Shown piece by piece: positions 11,629 to 22,905 of a DNA stretch of 64,000 nucleotides. Every line of letters starts with the position of its first letter. Position 1 is the stretch's first letter. The DNA is from Neonectria sp. B-13. Its lineage: Eukaryota > Ascomycota > Sordariomycetes > Hypocreales > Nectriaceae. The position numbers and the translations under genes are program-made. The stretch covers positions 62,001-126,000 of the forward strand of contig NOKP01000022.1 in NCBI GenBank assembly GCA_002682825.1. Direction: 5' to 3'. The notes under the pieces are model-generated. The model saw only the letters and a list, made by a program, of their open reading frames with translations. It was not told where the DNA came from and did not search any database.

Positions 11629-12814
11629 TTAGAGGGAATTAGAAAAAGTCCCGATAAAATACTGGCGGACCGGTGCCGGCATTTCGCGGTACTGTCCCAG
11701 CTTTCCCTCGACGATTAACTCTTCAAGGCTAGCCTTGGGATAACCAGGAACCTCCCAGATATCTGTTCCAACCATTCCGACTTGCTGGCCAGTGCCCCAG
11801 ATTTTGCGGCAGTACCATGCGAGTGTGAACCGTGTGCCAGCACGTAAGCCATCGGCAACCTCAGCGTTGACTTTATCCAGGCTTTGCTGGAACACCTCTG
11901 GTGCTTGACTGTGCTTTTTTTCTAGGGCTGCAGCTAGTTCCTTCCCAGTGATTTTCATTTCTGAGAGACCGATGTTGCGGTTCTTCAGCTTCGAAATTGG
12001 TGTACTGGCAAAGATTGATGCATATGCTGCAGCGACGTAGCTCTTCGTGCTGGTTTATTGCGCGTATTAGCCTCTAGTTTGCAGAACATGATACAAGCGG
12101 CTGTTCGTGTACACAATAGAGCCTGTCGCCAAGTAACGAAGTCTTCAAGACATCTTTGCCGAATAACTCACCATAGGTTCAGACTTTCCTCCTTGCTATT
12201 TCCAGTGAATGTTATCTTATTTCCGACGATATCAACTCCCATTGCCCTGTAACGTCATCAGTAGGTTAAACACACACGCTTTGAGTGTCAAAGTACTGCT
12301 AACATCGTGTTCAGTGCGAATTCCACGAAGTTGCCGGTCAGGACTACCGTAGTCGCAATACCAGCTGCCTTGGCTGCAACTTCGACGTCATTCTTATTCT
12401 TGTTTACCGGGATCTGAAGGCCCTGATCATCATACCGAGCGGCAAGGTCGGATGGGGAAAATAGTTGCACATCGGTATCAGGAATCGCCTTCACGATTGC
12501 TTGCTGCCTCGTCACACCTTCATGGCCAACAAGGGAACTATAAGAGCTTAGCTGCTATTGCATCCCGAATTATTTTTCAAGATCGCCACTGGAACTCACA
12601 TCATTATGTCCACATCTTGTAATGCCGCAACTAGGGCGCCATGGTTTTCCACGTCCACCTCAACTTTCGCAACATGAGAGGGCAGACCAGAGATATCGGA
12701 CCCAGGACGGTACAGCACCTTCACAGGAGCATTCGAGGCTGCGAGAGCGTCAACTATCGCGGAGCTGGCCCACCCACGATGACCATAGACAGCGATTCGG
12801 TTGTACTGCGTCAT
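11629..12814 (-). CDS. NmrA-like NAD(P)-binding protein
   Basis: A protein of 314 residues. Four exons are laid out: 12814-12600, 12537-12304, 12246-12172 and 12049-11629, with introns of 62, 57 and 122 nt. The joins give VDIMISLVGHEG, then NTMAMGVDIVGNK, then SLNLC-TKSYVAAAYASIF, and the total is an exact multiple of three. The start has a Rossmann beta-alpha-beta (RIAVYGHRGWASSAIVDAL). The glycine motif is looser than usual. The C-terminus (STPISKLKNR, GKELAAALEKKHSQ, GYPKASLEELI) is typical of fungal NmrA-family proteins that act as redox sensors or isoflavone-reductase-like enzymes. It is convergent with the previous NmrA-like gene but of a clearly different subfamily, so the pair is not a recent tandem copy. 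Confidence 0.87.
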
Positions 12815-13676
12815 GTCGAAGAAATGAAGACAGTTCTAGTGATAGCTCTTGTGAAACAAACCTAAGGCGTGTCTCTGAAGGGAATATAAAGCCATCTTTC
12901 GGTGCGCCCTTCACAGGACACAGCAAGCACAGCATATCACGATAGCTGCAGCTGACAAATCGAGATATCCTTACGATTTCCGAAGCACAGACTGCCGCGC
13001 CCACAGTACTGCCGCAATAATCCCGAGTGTTGGACGCCGCCACGTCACTATCTGCCCAAGAATAGGCGTGTGCTGGTTTCTCCTGTGCGCAAGGGCGAAA
13101 AGCCACCCATGTATTGCTATAATGCTATTGGTGGCGGCATTTCAACCAAGATAGTGGGACTATCCTGAAACAATGATGTTCAGATCCGGGATACGAGAAC
13201 TCCGGATATCTTGGATGACAGGGTTGTAGGTATGTAGTAAGTTGGATTATAAATCAGGGTTTAGGACCTGGCCCACTAATTTATTGCATTAGTTACGCAG
13301 CCGTATGATTTCCTTGCCGGGTGCACTGCGTTCATGACGCACCTAACTGCCCACTAGCTTGAACCTCAAATGACGCCGGATATAGGAGTCCTTGAAAGGG
13401 ATATATATTTGCCGACAACGGGAAGATAAAATCGGCTCGGTAAATTAAGGAAGTACGTATCTTGATTCCCCATGTGTATTCCAAAGCATTCCCGTTGAGA
13501 ATGTGTGGTCTTCACAAGGGTAGCGAGTAATTAGGGGCGAGCAATATAAGAGAGATTTCAGGCAAAGTATTATATGACCTGTTACACCTGAAAGAAAGAG
13601 ATCAAACAAGTTTTGAACAAATTAAGATTCTAGTACAGTTAATGTATCATACTTTTCCATTTCATCGCGTCAGAAT
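12815..13676. other. Intergenic
   Basis: Upstream region of the second NmrA-like gene and of the Old Yellow Enzyme relic. A TATATATTT motif near 13402-13411 could be a TATA element for the relic. No gene is recognised. Confidence 0.45.
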
Positions 13677-14411
13677 TTGCAACATGGCCCCTGCCCGATT
13701 GCCGAGGATGTCGATCCTAAACCACTAAGCGAGCCTTTGAAGTTTGAGTACGGCGGTAAAACAGCCAAGAGCCGCTTCATGAAGTCAGTACTGGCAGATA
13801 GAATATTGACACGGGATCCAAATGAACGATCACTAACAAAATTTACAGTTGCTACCTTTCCTCTCAGCTCCTGGCGCAGGCGCCAACAAGCGAACAGATG
13901 AGTACAGTAGCTCGTTCCTTAACCGCGGACGTATTATCTTCGAAATAGGAGATGTTATCCGACGACGCATGCCAGACAAGTCGTTAAGCCTAGGCATCAA
14001 GGTCAACAGCGTCGAATTCCAGGACGGTGGCTTTCAATGAAGACTGCAAGATGCTGTGTCGCGAGTTGGAAAAGAACGGCTTTGACTTTGTTGAGCTTTC
14101 AGGTGGCACGTACGAGGTTTCCGCGTTCGATCACAAGCGCGAGTCGACCCGAAAGCGCGAGGCCTTCTTCCTAGAGTTCGCGTATGCCAGGATCCCCAAG
14201 CTAGTGAAAGTAAGGCACATGTCACTGGACTACGTACAGCCGCTGGGATGGTCAAGGCACCTGCGACGGTGGATTGTGTTGAGTTACGGCGCCCGGTGTG
14301 CTATGAATTTGATCTACTGCGGAAGATTTCTGAAGGAGAGTTGAAGAGCACAGTCCAGACTCTACTTGATGAGCAGGATTTCGGGATAACGGACTTGGCG
14401 GGTGGGACGCA
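13677..14411 (+). pseudogene. NADH:flavin oxidoreductase relic with internal deletion
   Basis: Remains of a second, different Old Yellow Enzyme family member. The N-terminal piece has LSEPLKFEYGGKTAKSRFMK. It then jumps directly to the distal segment GANKRTDEYSSSFLNRGR, IIFEIGDVIRRRMPD, FDFVELSGGTYEVSAFDHKR and STRKREAFFLEFA. A final piece in another frame reads GELKSTVQTLLDEQDFGIT. Roughly 130-150 residues of the barrel, including the region that should hold the catalytic His pair, are missing between about 13840 and 13870. The N-terminal ATG (13683) is in a different frame from the following homology, and further frame changes lie near 13870 and 14210. The gene cannot make a working enzyme. 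Its sequence is closer to the 12-oxophytodienoate-reductase-like fungal group than to the intact gene at 7879-9265. Confidence 0.82.
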
Positions 14412-14773
14412 GTAAGTATCCTTCATCCCCTCTCGGTACAGACGACATTGTGCTGTATTTTTAGGATTAGGCTCGTCGGAATCCATAGAAACTCCTTGGA
14501 CTTAATACAGAAGAAGTACATGTACGCTTTCAACAAGTCGCTACAGAAGTGGGCGGGACAAATGGTAGACAATAAGGACAACTCCAAGTTTAGTATCATC
14601 GACATTAAGAGCTTCGAGTTGCAGCTGTATGGAACCGGTTAAATGCAAAACTATTCTAGGCACAGGCGGTCATAGAAATCATCGAAAGTCGGGGTATCTG
14701 TTGAGTTGATAAACAATTTCGCAGACCTCGGTATGGGTCTCTTTTAGATAACGCAGACCTTTATCTTAGCTGA
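14412..14773. other. Flank of the flavoprotein relic
   Basis: Starts with a possible donor (GTAAGTATCC) right after the last recognisable relic codons. An open plus frame continues to about 14642 (lysine-rich, RLVGIHRNSLDLIQ) without a family match. It may be the decayed last exon or unrelated sequence. Confidence 0.35.
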
Positions 14774-16987
14774 CTAGAGCAGTTCCATATGGTCTCCACT
14801 CTCCTTAGGTAGATTATTTCTAACATCCAGATCTTCCATCACTGGCTCCCATAGACAGTCCCTACCAACAGTCTCCCTCTCAACCCAAAGATCCCAGGCT
14901 GTCTTTCCTTCTGCATTTCGAACCGTCGGATCTGCACCAGCATCCAGGAGCAGTTGCTTCATGAGCATCATGTCATTTCGGTTCACAATCTTTTCGATTG
15001 CTGCGGTGACCAAGATCATAAGAGGCGTGAAACCAGTCTCAGTGAGGAGGTTGACATCTTCAGAAGCACCCATGTCAAGTAGTAACTTCAACGCACCAGG
15101 ATCCCAGTTGTAAGAGGCGAAATGGAGCGGTGTAGCGCCAGCAAGGAACGACCGCCTGGCGTTTCCGCTCTGTTTGGCATTCACGTTGGCCCCGCTTCGT
15201 ATCAACATTACCATCATCCGTTTTCGAAGGAACGCATGGTCCGAGGCTGTCTCAGCTGTCGAACTTTTTTCCAGGATTAATGAGGCCAAACGGGCGAGAG
15301 GAGTCATTCCATCCTTATCGAGGGCGTCAATACCAATGATCCCAGTGGTAGCCCTATTTAGGATGATATGGAATCGATCCGCAGACTCGGTAAAGAGCCG
15401 GCTATACCCTCCTAGGACACAGTGTAATGTGTTAAGCCCATGAAGGGAGGGGGTCCCAACATCAGCACCGTACTTTAGTAACAGCTTGATGGGTTCGCGA
15501 GCGTCAACACCAATTGGCATGCAACATGCATATGTCAATGGAGTAGTCCCTCCACTGTCTGGCATATTTGGATCAGCCCCAAGCTGAAGTAGACGTTCTA
15601 GGACACGAGATGCTATTTTCGGTGACATCCGCTGAGACCCGTTGAGAAAATATGGGTTGGTTAAGAATATGTGAATCGGTCGACGTGTGATCCAGTCCAA
15701 TTCGTACGACGCGTTCACGTCCGCCCCGTGGTCGAGCATGAAATGAACCACTCTTAGCAGGCCTTCGCGCGGCGCGTCGCTCAATAAATAGTTGAGTAGG
15801 GATGAGCCTTGAAACGAAGTGTCGATCTTGGCCCCGTGCTTCAGAAAGATGGAAACAGTTCTGAGTTTGTCCTCTACATGCAATTCTGTAGATATGGAGG
15901 CATGTAGAAGCAGATGTGTTACTGGAGTTACTAGCTCGCGGTCGGATTCGGAGGGGAAGAATCTCTGAGAAGAGAAAGGGCCACTCTCGTTGCGCATCCA
16001 GCACTTGGTTTCCATCTCCGCCCCACGCGTAATGAGTAGATTCGATAGCACCTGTGCGTAAGGCATAGTTGCTGCCAGATATATGTTTGTCTGAAAGGTT
16101 TCCAGCTTTTGGGAGCCATGAGCCTGTACTATCCCCCCATGCGCTGGGGCACCGCGATCGAGAAGAGTCTTCACGATTTTCAGTGCCATGCCGGAAGAAT
16201 AGGCTGTGAGATGGTAAATCGCGTGGTATATCAAAGACCCTCCAGGCGGTGTTGGATGTGTCACATCTAAGCCAGCGTCCAGGAGCCAGTTCAGCACGGA
16301 TATCCTGCCCAGCCGCGTAGCTTCGTGTGCTGCAGAGGTGGTATTTGGCGTGACATCATTTATGTTGCATCCGAGATCAAGCAGACACCTGACAGCATCC
16401 AATCTCCGATTTGAAGATATCTGGTAGGTAAGGGGCGCCATATAATTGCGGAGGGGGTTGATTGAGCTTCCGTGGCGGGCGAGGGCTCGCACCACATTCG
16501 CGTCGCGTGCAAAATGAATTGGACGCAAGACATCTGCATCGACAGTCGCATCCACATCGGCTCCGAAGTTGGCGAGGAGGTCGATAACTTCGACGTGTCC
16601 GCAACGCGCCGCCTGGTGCATCGATGTCATTCCGTATGATCGGCGAGGGCGAAGACCGCCTGAACAGCCACTGCCTAGAACCGGCTCGTTGATCCAAGGA
16701 CCCATTTCCTCCACCGCGAGGATGTTCCTGATCGTGGCCACATTTCCGTGAGAAGCGGCCCATGCCAAGATGAGGCCCCGAAAGCGAGGGTCCGCAGTGT
16801 CGTCGTACCTCATTTTCGTAACCCGTGATGGCTTTCGAGGGAGCTTTAGGTACAGAACCTGAGTGATGACTTCATGGTGACGGTGATTGGTGAGCACCCA
16901 GTTGGCAACTGAGCTGAATCGCAGGTGGCTTGCGATTTCATAGAGGACATCGAGGGGTAGATCGCAAAGATCCATCGCGATGCTCAT
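14774..16987 (-). CDS. F-box-like ankyrin repeat protein
   Basis: A single open frame. I take the ATG at 16987 or 16975, just before DLCDLPLDVLYEIASHLRF, an F-box-like helix that often recruits Skp1/SCF ubiquitin ligase. The frame runs open further upstream, but that part is basic and low quality. From about residue 75 to the end there are some 13-15 ankyrin units, many degenerate. The clearest are TSMHQAARCGHVEVIDLLA, a TPLTYACC...LLLKYGADV unit, TPLHFASYNWDPGALKLLL and MMLMKQLLLDAGADPT. The length is about 737 residues. Partners are unknown. Such proteins are variable between fungal strains and are often found beside HET/NLR genes. No intron is needed. Confidence 0.85.
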   Translation of the reverse strand: MSIAMDLCDLPLDVLYEIASHLRFSSVANWVLTNHRHHEVITQVLYLKLPRKPSRVTKMRYDDTADPRFRGLILAWAASHGNVATIRNILAVEEMGPWINEPVLGSGCSGGLRPRRSYGMTSMHQAARCGHVEVIDLLANFGADVDATVDADVLRPIHFARDANVVRALARHGSSINPLRNYMAPLTYQISSNRRLDAVRCLLDLGCNINDVTPNTTSAAHEATRLGRISVLNWLLDAGLDVTHPTPPGGSLIYHAIYHLTAYSSGMALKIVKTLLDRGAPAHGGIVQAHGSQKLETFQTNIYLAATMPYAQVLSNLLITRGAEMETKCWMRNESGPFSSQRFFPSESDRELVTPVTHLLLHASISTELHVEDKLRTVSIFLKHGAKIDTSFQGSSLLNYLLSDAPREGLLRVVHFMLDHGADVNASYELDWITRRPIHIFLTNPYFLNGSQRMSPKIASRVLERLLQLGADPNMPDSGGTTPLTYACCMPIGVDAREPIKLLLKYGADVGTPSLHGLNTLHCVLGGYSRLFTESADRFHIILNRATTGIIGIDALDKDGMTPLARLASLILEKSSTAETASDHAFLRKRMMVMLIRSGANVNAKQSGNARRSFLAGATPLHFASYNWDPGALKLLLDMGASEDVNLLTETGFTPLMILVTAAIEKIVNRNDMMLMKQLLLDAGADPTVRNAEGKTAWDLWVERETVGRDCLWEPVMEDLDVRNNLPKESGDHMELL

Positions 16988-17654
16988 CGAAACCTCAGCG
17001 TGACAGAGTATGGATCGTCGATATTCGAAGCTTGCGTTGTGGAGGTGAAACTTTTGGGTTGGATGGCCACGTCTACTCACGTGTACAAGTAAGCGCGGCT
17101 GCTTGGGTGATCCTTGTTTCTGGCGCCTGCTTTTGTTGATGACATAATGTTTTAACACCAACAATGCTATTTGCAGCGACTTCACAGTGAGTTCATACGT
17201 AGACGACTGTGAGTCAAGTCAAACCTGATTCATGCTACTCCGTAGTTGAGGCTTATTTGGTGAGCTTATTGTGGAAGGGGGCTGTTCGCTGAGGTCAGAC
17301 TAGGTACTGTAATCCACACGGATGCTCATCCTTGTTGTTTTCTGACTCATTTGAGGCACGATCACGCTTCTGTTGTTAATGACTCAATGGAAAGCAACAA
17401 AACGCAAATACAACGGACTACTTCTAATTACCGTAAGTTTAGAAACAGGTACTAACTCTGATCATTCGCGAGTCATGCTGATTGCAACTTAGGCTCATTC
17501 AGCAGCCCTATTGAAGGAGGCTGTCCGCCGATGTTTCACTTGTTCTTAGCGCCATTAATTTCCTTACTTCCGTCCCGGAGCCGCTCACTAATATGAAACA
17601 TGAGAACTCGAACGCGTTTTCATGAATCGTCCAAAATGTTCTAGACGTCTGTTA
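16988..17654. other. Intergenic
   Basis: Upstream of the ankyrin gene and downstream of the GPI-like gene. No gene or strong motif was recognised beyond short A/T-rich tracts. Confidence 0.45.
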
Positions 17655-18412
17655 TCACCAAAGCGCCAACAGGCCTGCCCCTACAAGCATGCCAGTAAAG
17701 ACAGTAGTTACTTGCGGGGGTGTCAGCCTAGCTGCACCATCATCTTCGCCACTGTTACCATCGCCACCACGGTCAGTTTCAGCCGCCGCTGTATCAGTGG
17801 CTTGATGCACAAGCGGCACGGCAGGAATCCACGTAACGACGTCCCAGTCGGCATAGTAGGATTCCTGCATGCAGTTGAAGGCCAATGTACCTTGCCTGGT
17901 CACCCAATCTTTCGTTACGGGAGTAACAGGCAACAGCGGAAGCGCCGAGGGGGTTGTAGCCAAGGTATTGTCGCCGGTGATGACGGTCCCTGATGGACAG
18001 TAGACGTCGCAGTAAGTGGAGTAGCCAAGGTCATCTGGTAATCCAATCGATGAAAAACATCCTCCATTTATGTTAGCAGAGTAGCCGCTGTGAGCTTATT
18101 AGCCTTATTTTGTCGCGATACACTGGAGGAGAAGGCTCGGTTACCTTGGACAGCAGTATGCAAGAGTCTCAGATAAGCCTAACACCTTGGTCCAAATATC
18201 TGCCTCGGCGAGTGCCTTGGCGGGCAACTCAAAATCTGGGTAGGCCGGGTAGGGATCTTGAGTGAAGACACCCGATACCTCGACAGACCCGGTTTCTTTT
18301 GCGAGGGCGACGCTTCCAAGACTGGTTGCAAGCCGTGTTATGTACTACATAGGATGTGTCCGTTGATCAGGCTAAATGCTTACCAGGCTTCTCTGTCGGC
18401 TTGAGCGGCCAT
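17655..18412 (-). CDS. Putative GPI-anchored / membrane-tethered surface protein
   Basis: An uncharacterised fungal protein of about 212 residues. Proposed exons are 18412-18384, 18321-18145 and 18087-17655, which sum to a multiple of three. The second intron (57 nt) rejoins LAYCCPSGYSANINGG. Cys-containing motifs follow: YCCPSGY, STYCDVYCPSGTV and FNCMQESYYADWDVVTW, and then VPLVHQATD. The tail is Asp/Gly-rich and ends in a hydrophobic stretch (VFTGMLVGAGLLALW) that fits a GPI-attachment signal or a membrane anchor. No signal peptide is seen at the proposed start, so the first exon may be wrong and the true N-terminus may lie upstream. The function is unknown. Confidence 0.6.
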
Positions 18413-18913
18413 GAGGGCTGGTGCATGGAAACATGGCCTTAGGCAATAAGAATGGACCCCTTGCTTGCTGTGAGGTCTCGTTCCGGGTGCAATTGAATGG
18501 AGTGTTGGTTGGCATCAGGCGGTCTAGGAAGTGGTGGAAATAAGCTAAGGCGAGCCAAGACTTTCGGACGCGTTTCCAACATGCGGGAAATTGATGTAGG
18601 AATTCCTAAACCACATGGATAACTGAATTCTCCAGGTAGGCAATGTGACATGCCACGATGTTAGACCTCGGCTCCATCAGTGGGCAGTGTGTACCTGGCT
18701 GGGCAATTACTGGAAGCATTGGAGATTTCCCACGAGTAGAAATCTCATATTAAAAGAATCGGAATATCATTTACTGATATTTACTAGCTGGTCGAAAAAG
18801 AGTATCCAACCTGACCAGGGATGCCATCGCCAAAACGCCTAGGGCCAACTCAATCCCAAAACGACCGTTCGAGCATAACCTCCTTCAAATCGTGCCTAGC
18901 CTCCGATCCCTGC
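18413..18913. other. Intergenic
   Basis: Between two leftward genes. No motif was recognised. It may contain an undetected 5' exon of the GPI-like gene. Confidence 0.4.
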
Positions 18914-19663
18914 CTAAGCAGCGGCTCCGCTTGCGACAGAGGCCTGTAGCATGGTCTGAAGCCAAATGCACAGACAACTCATGATGGCCGTGAGACCCCA
19001 GAGAGTGCCAAGCTCGCCGGTGGCTCCGCTGCCCCGAAACTGGAACTCGCCGATGTTTGAAATGCTTTTAAAGGCCTTGCCGTCTGCCCATACGGCAACA
19101 ATTTCCTTTCCGTCCTTGGTGAAGCCATCGCCCCGGTCAGCGACCTCTTCGTTGCCTTCCCCAGCCATGCTACTTCCCAATCGTACCAGCTTCCAGCCTG
19201 AGCCTGACTGCCCGACGCTCTTGACCTCACTCCCGCGTGAGTGTCTCCACTCGAACTTCTCAATGTGTCGGTTGTCGCCCTCTCCTACTTGTATCCCGAA
19301 CCAATAAATTTCCTTCTTAAACGTGCCAATGTATCGCAGTATCTCCTTCGTGCCTGCAATACCTGCACTATCCAATGTTGGAAGGTTGATTGCAAAGTCC
19401 AGATCCCCTTTCCCTTCCCTCGTGACAGTAGCCAGCGGAGCGTGGTCGATGCTTGGACCATCGTGGAGAATCAAGCCACCGTACCCGGCATCGGGGGCAC
19501 TGACGGCATATGTGAAATCGGAGTTGAGGTCAGTGAGGTAGCAAATCATCTTCAGACTGAGCCCCTTCTTGTATGAAAATCGGAAAGCCTGAGGAAGGCC
19601 TCTGCTAGCAGTTTCTGCTGACATCTGAGGATTTGCGATCATTTTCGATTTCGAGTTTCCCAT
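18914..19663 (-). CDS. Conserved fungal protein with N-myristoylation signal
   Basis: An intact 249-codon single-exon gene. The start MGNSKSKM fits the N-myristoylation consensus (Gly2, Ser5/6, basic residues), which predicts membrane attachment from the cytosolic side. The body contains a beta-rich domain with LSLKMICYLTDLNSDFTYAV, IEKFEWRHSRGSEVKSVG, SGWKLVRLG and GEFQFRGSGATGELGTLWG. I recognise this as a recurrent uncharacterised fungal family. A distant LURP-one/tubby-like fold is conceivable but unproven. The last 25 residues are hydrophobic with Cys (MSCLCIWLQTM) and could add a second membrane contact. A TATATATA motif lies about 120 bp upstream. Confidence 0.82.
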   Translation of the reverse strand: MGNSKSKMIANPQMSAETASRGLPQAFRFSYKKGLSLKMICYLTDLNSDFTYAVSAPDAGYGGLILHDGPSIDHAPLATVTREGKGDLDFAINLPTLDSAGIAGTKEILRYIGTFKKEIYWFGIQVGEGDNRHIEKFEWRHSRGSEVKSVGQSGSGWKLVRLGSSMAGEGNEEVADRGDGFTKDGKEIVAVWADGKAFKSISNIGEFQFRGSGATGELGTLWGLTAIMSCLCIWLQTMLQASVASGAAA

Positions 19664-19780
19664 CTTTGAAGTTTGGCCTGAGGGTGCGTTCTAGAGACGA
19701 AAGTACGGTTGAAGAAACGATGAGAAGATTGGGATGTTTGAAGATACACAGAGCTGGGATGCTCCTGGCTCGCTGTCGGA

Positions 19781-19790
19781 TTATATATAG
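19781..19790 (-). promoter_or_regulatory. TATA box candidate for the myristoylated-protein gene
   Basis: CTATATATAA, read on the minus strand, sits about 118-127 bp before the ATG at 19663, a common fungal spacing. Confidence 0.45.
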
Positions 19791-21160
19791 TCAAGCGATA
19801 AGACGAGGCTGTCCCAATTGCCTCAGTCTCACTTCACAACATCGCCACGCTTACGGTACGTCAGTGGCTCAACTACGGGCAAATCCCCGGCATTGATTGG
19901 TTCTGATAAGCACGCACTTGTACGGATTGGGAGCTATGCGGCGCTCCGTCTCCACTTGGGTGGCTGAAGTGCAAAGAGTTGAGGCGAGGATTATGAAAAC
20001 ATGCGATTCAGTTTGAGAATAGTGAATGAGTTCAAGAGTAAGAATTCTGGTAGGTCCTGCGATTTCCATTCTAAGAATTGATTGTTCTTGACGCAGAAAA
20101 ATTGCAACATGCAAGATGCATCAAGGGAACCCATCCGCTTCAGTTTTGGTTACAAATGTTCTTCTCATGGTTTCTTAGTTCGGAGGAGAAGCTGGCAGCG
20201 AAAGGTCCAGGTAACAATTGTTAAGTACCTAACAAAAGTCGAACGTGGAGTATGTTCGATTCAGCTAGATGCAAAAGCCTGCGTCATTGTGTGCAACTAA
20301 CTTTCAAGATCCTCTTGAAAAGAGCTTTCCTCTACTATTCACTAAATGGACAACTCTAGGGTATGCATTGGTACTAAATGTCTTACTGCAAAGCATTAGA
20401 TTAAACGAGAAGGAGATGACCGAATCCTCCCAACAGCCTGAGTCTTTCATTGAGGGTAACAAGCATTGCAGAGCTAGACGGAAAAAGAAGGAAAAAAGAA
20501 CATTAAGCCCTGGCTTTTGAGACATAGCATACATATGTCGGTATGGCTAAGCTGGGGTGGCTAGGACTGAATCGTTAGGTCTGTCTCCATTAAAGTGGAT
20601 GATGAAATGCGGGCGAAACCGATAGCGAAACCGATGAACATCAATGCGCGATCGACGCCACGGTAATTGCTTGCACTCTGCTGAGCGTAATGCGACGCGA
20701 GCTGCGCCCATGAGAAATGATCAAACTGGAGCGCATCAATCGCTCCCGTGGCTAGTATATTACCCCATGATCCAGAAATTTCGCATCTAGATCTAAAGAT
20801 AGCTACAAAGTCCACTAAATCTCGGCCGTACTTAAGAATGCTATAATCTGTGATAACATAGACGTGAAGCATCTAAAAACTAAGATGGAAATTGGGCACA
20901 AGGGCCCGTGCATTGCGAAACCGAGAGACAAAACGATGCCGGAAGTCGGCAAGTCGACGTTGAGTACCGTCCGGCTTTGGCAATTGTCTTGAGCCACTGC
21001 GATCGTCGTCATAGGCCATATAGACCCCATCGGATAGATTGTGATGGTCATGGATGCTTACATGCTAAGGAATATTTGCCTTTAAAAGACTCGCTGCTTC
21101 CCAATTCCTTTTGAAGCTGTCCTCACACAGTACTTCATTCGACATCCCTCTAACAACACG
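19791..21160. other. Intergenic, no supported gene
   Basis: About 1.4 kb without a gene I can defend. Short frames on both strands, such as minus 20561-20872 and plus 20269-20520 with a Lys-rich end, lack family motifs. The last 100 bp lead into the oxidase start at 21161. Confidence 0.45.
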
Positions 21161-22905
21161 ATGCTATTCCAGGCATTAATCTTCACCACCATTTCAGGTG
21201 CGGTGCTCACACACGCCCAGGAGCTACCTACCGTCAACTTGGCAACTGGTGCAGAATGCGCTTGTGCCAAACTTTCAGCCAAGTACGGGGCTTCGGTCCT
21301 TGGTTCAAATTCCACGAACTATACCGCCGAAACGACAGAGTATTGGGACATTCGCGCAAACCTGTTGCCGAAATGCATATTCTTTCCTAAAGACGCCGAC
21401 GAGGTTGCAGGAGCTCTGTCTACATTCACGGATTGCGGCACTCAGTTTGCTATTCGAGGAGGAGGGCACATGAATGTAGGACCACCTCTCCAATTGGACC
21501 CGTTTGCCGAGACATTGAGCACAATTCTAACGATCATTCTAGTTCCCGGGGTCTAACAACATCGACGGTGGAGTATTGTTGGCTCTAAGTGAGCTCACGG
21601 ACATCAAAGTTGCCGATGATAAAAAAAGCGTGGATGTCGGCCCAGGAAACCGGTGGGTTGACGTCTACGAAGCTCTGGCACCACACGACCTGTACTGCAT
21701 TGGCGGCCGTCTCAAGACGATTGGTGTTCCAGGACTGACACTTATCGGTGGATTTCACTATCTGATCAACAAGTACGGCATGACTATGGACAACGTATTG
21801 AGCTACGACGTTGTACTCGGAAATGGAACTCAGGTTGTGGCGAACTCGGCCGAGAATTGCGAATTATTCTGGGCTCTCAAAGGCGGCGGCAGCAACTTCG
21901 GAGTCGTTACTAAGTTCACGATCAAGGCACTTTCTATCCCAATGATCAGCACAACTATTCAGAGCTTCGATGAAGCAGCTGCGGAAGATTTCATTAAGGC
22001 CACCGTCAACATGGCGAACCACCAGTCCGCAGACCTGGCAGCGGGTTCCGTCATAAGCGTCACATACAATGTGACCTCGAAGAAGATCACACCGTCTCTG
22101 CTTGGCGTCCAGGAAGGGACAGAGTCCCCTCCATCGAGCTTCGCCAATTTCTCTGCGATTTCATCGGAAGCGACAGTGAACAGAGTGGTACCCCCAGTTG
22201 AATGGCATTCCCAGCTCGAATCTCCCAATCAAATGTTTCGGTAAGTTTGCTCGAACTGGTTTTCATGCGAACACTTAATAGTACGGTACTAACTAAGACC
22301 CAGGGTGCAATTCGCTCACAAATCGATGAAGCCAGATGCGGACCAGTTGTACCGGATATATCAGTCCTGGAAGGTGGCGGTGGAAGATATCAGTGATGTT
22401 GAAGGACTTTATCCAACCTTCGTCTTGAACGTTTTGCCTGCTAGCGCAGCATCGATTGCCAAGAAGAACGGCGTTGGAAACACATGGGGCCTCGACGACG
22501 ATCAGCCACTCATTCGTAAGCATCCACGCCCTAACGCCCTATCATCACTTTGGCCTAGAAAGCCCAGGAAAACATCCCAATTCATCAATGCTGTCAATCT
22601 ATTTGATTATGTGTGCTGACATTTGATTAGTGTGGCAGCTTTCAACTGGCTGGGCTAAGGGAACCGATGACCTGCGAATGACAAACTGGGCCCGCTCGTT
22701 TGTTGACTACTGGCACTCTGAAAACCAGGCGAAAGATCTGTCATCGGAATTCATCTACATGGGTGATGCTGGCGAGTTTCAGGATCCCTTCCCAGGATTT
22801 CCTCTCGAGAATATTAGGAGGTTGAGAGATGTTCGAGAGGCGTATGACTCGGCAGGAGTATTCCGTCGCTTGAATTGGGGTGGGTTTAAGCTCGGATCAA
22901 ACTGA
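21161..22905 (+). CDS. Secreted FAD-linked oxidoreductase (BBE/PCMH type)
   Basis: A predicted secreted flavoprotein oxidase of 499 residues. Four exons, 21161-21475, 21543-22240, 22304-22515 and 22631-22905, sum to exactly 500 codons, with introns of 67, 63 and 115 nt. A signal peptide (MLFQALIFTTISGAVLTHA) starts the protein. The FAD-binding PCMH domain shows FPKDADEVAGAL, RGGGHM (His is the usual covalent FAD attachment residue), NNIDGGVLL, GGRLKTIGVPGLTLIGG and FWALKGGGSNFGVVT. The C-terminus, REAYDSAGVFRRLNWGGFKL, matches the family end. Relatives oxidise sugars, alkaloids or secondary metabolites. The substrate cannot be read from sequence. No biosynthetic backbone gene is nearby. Confidence 0.9.
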
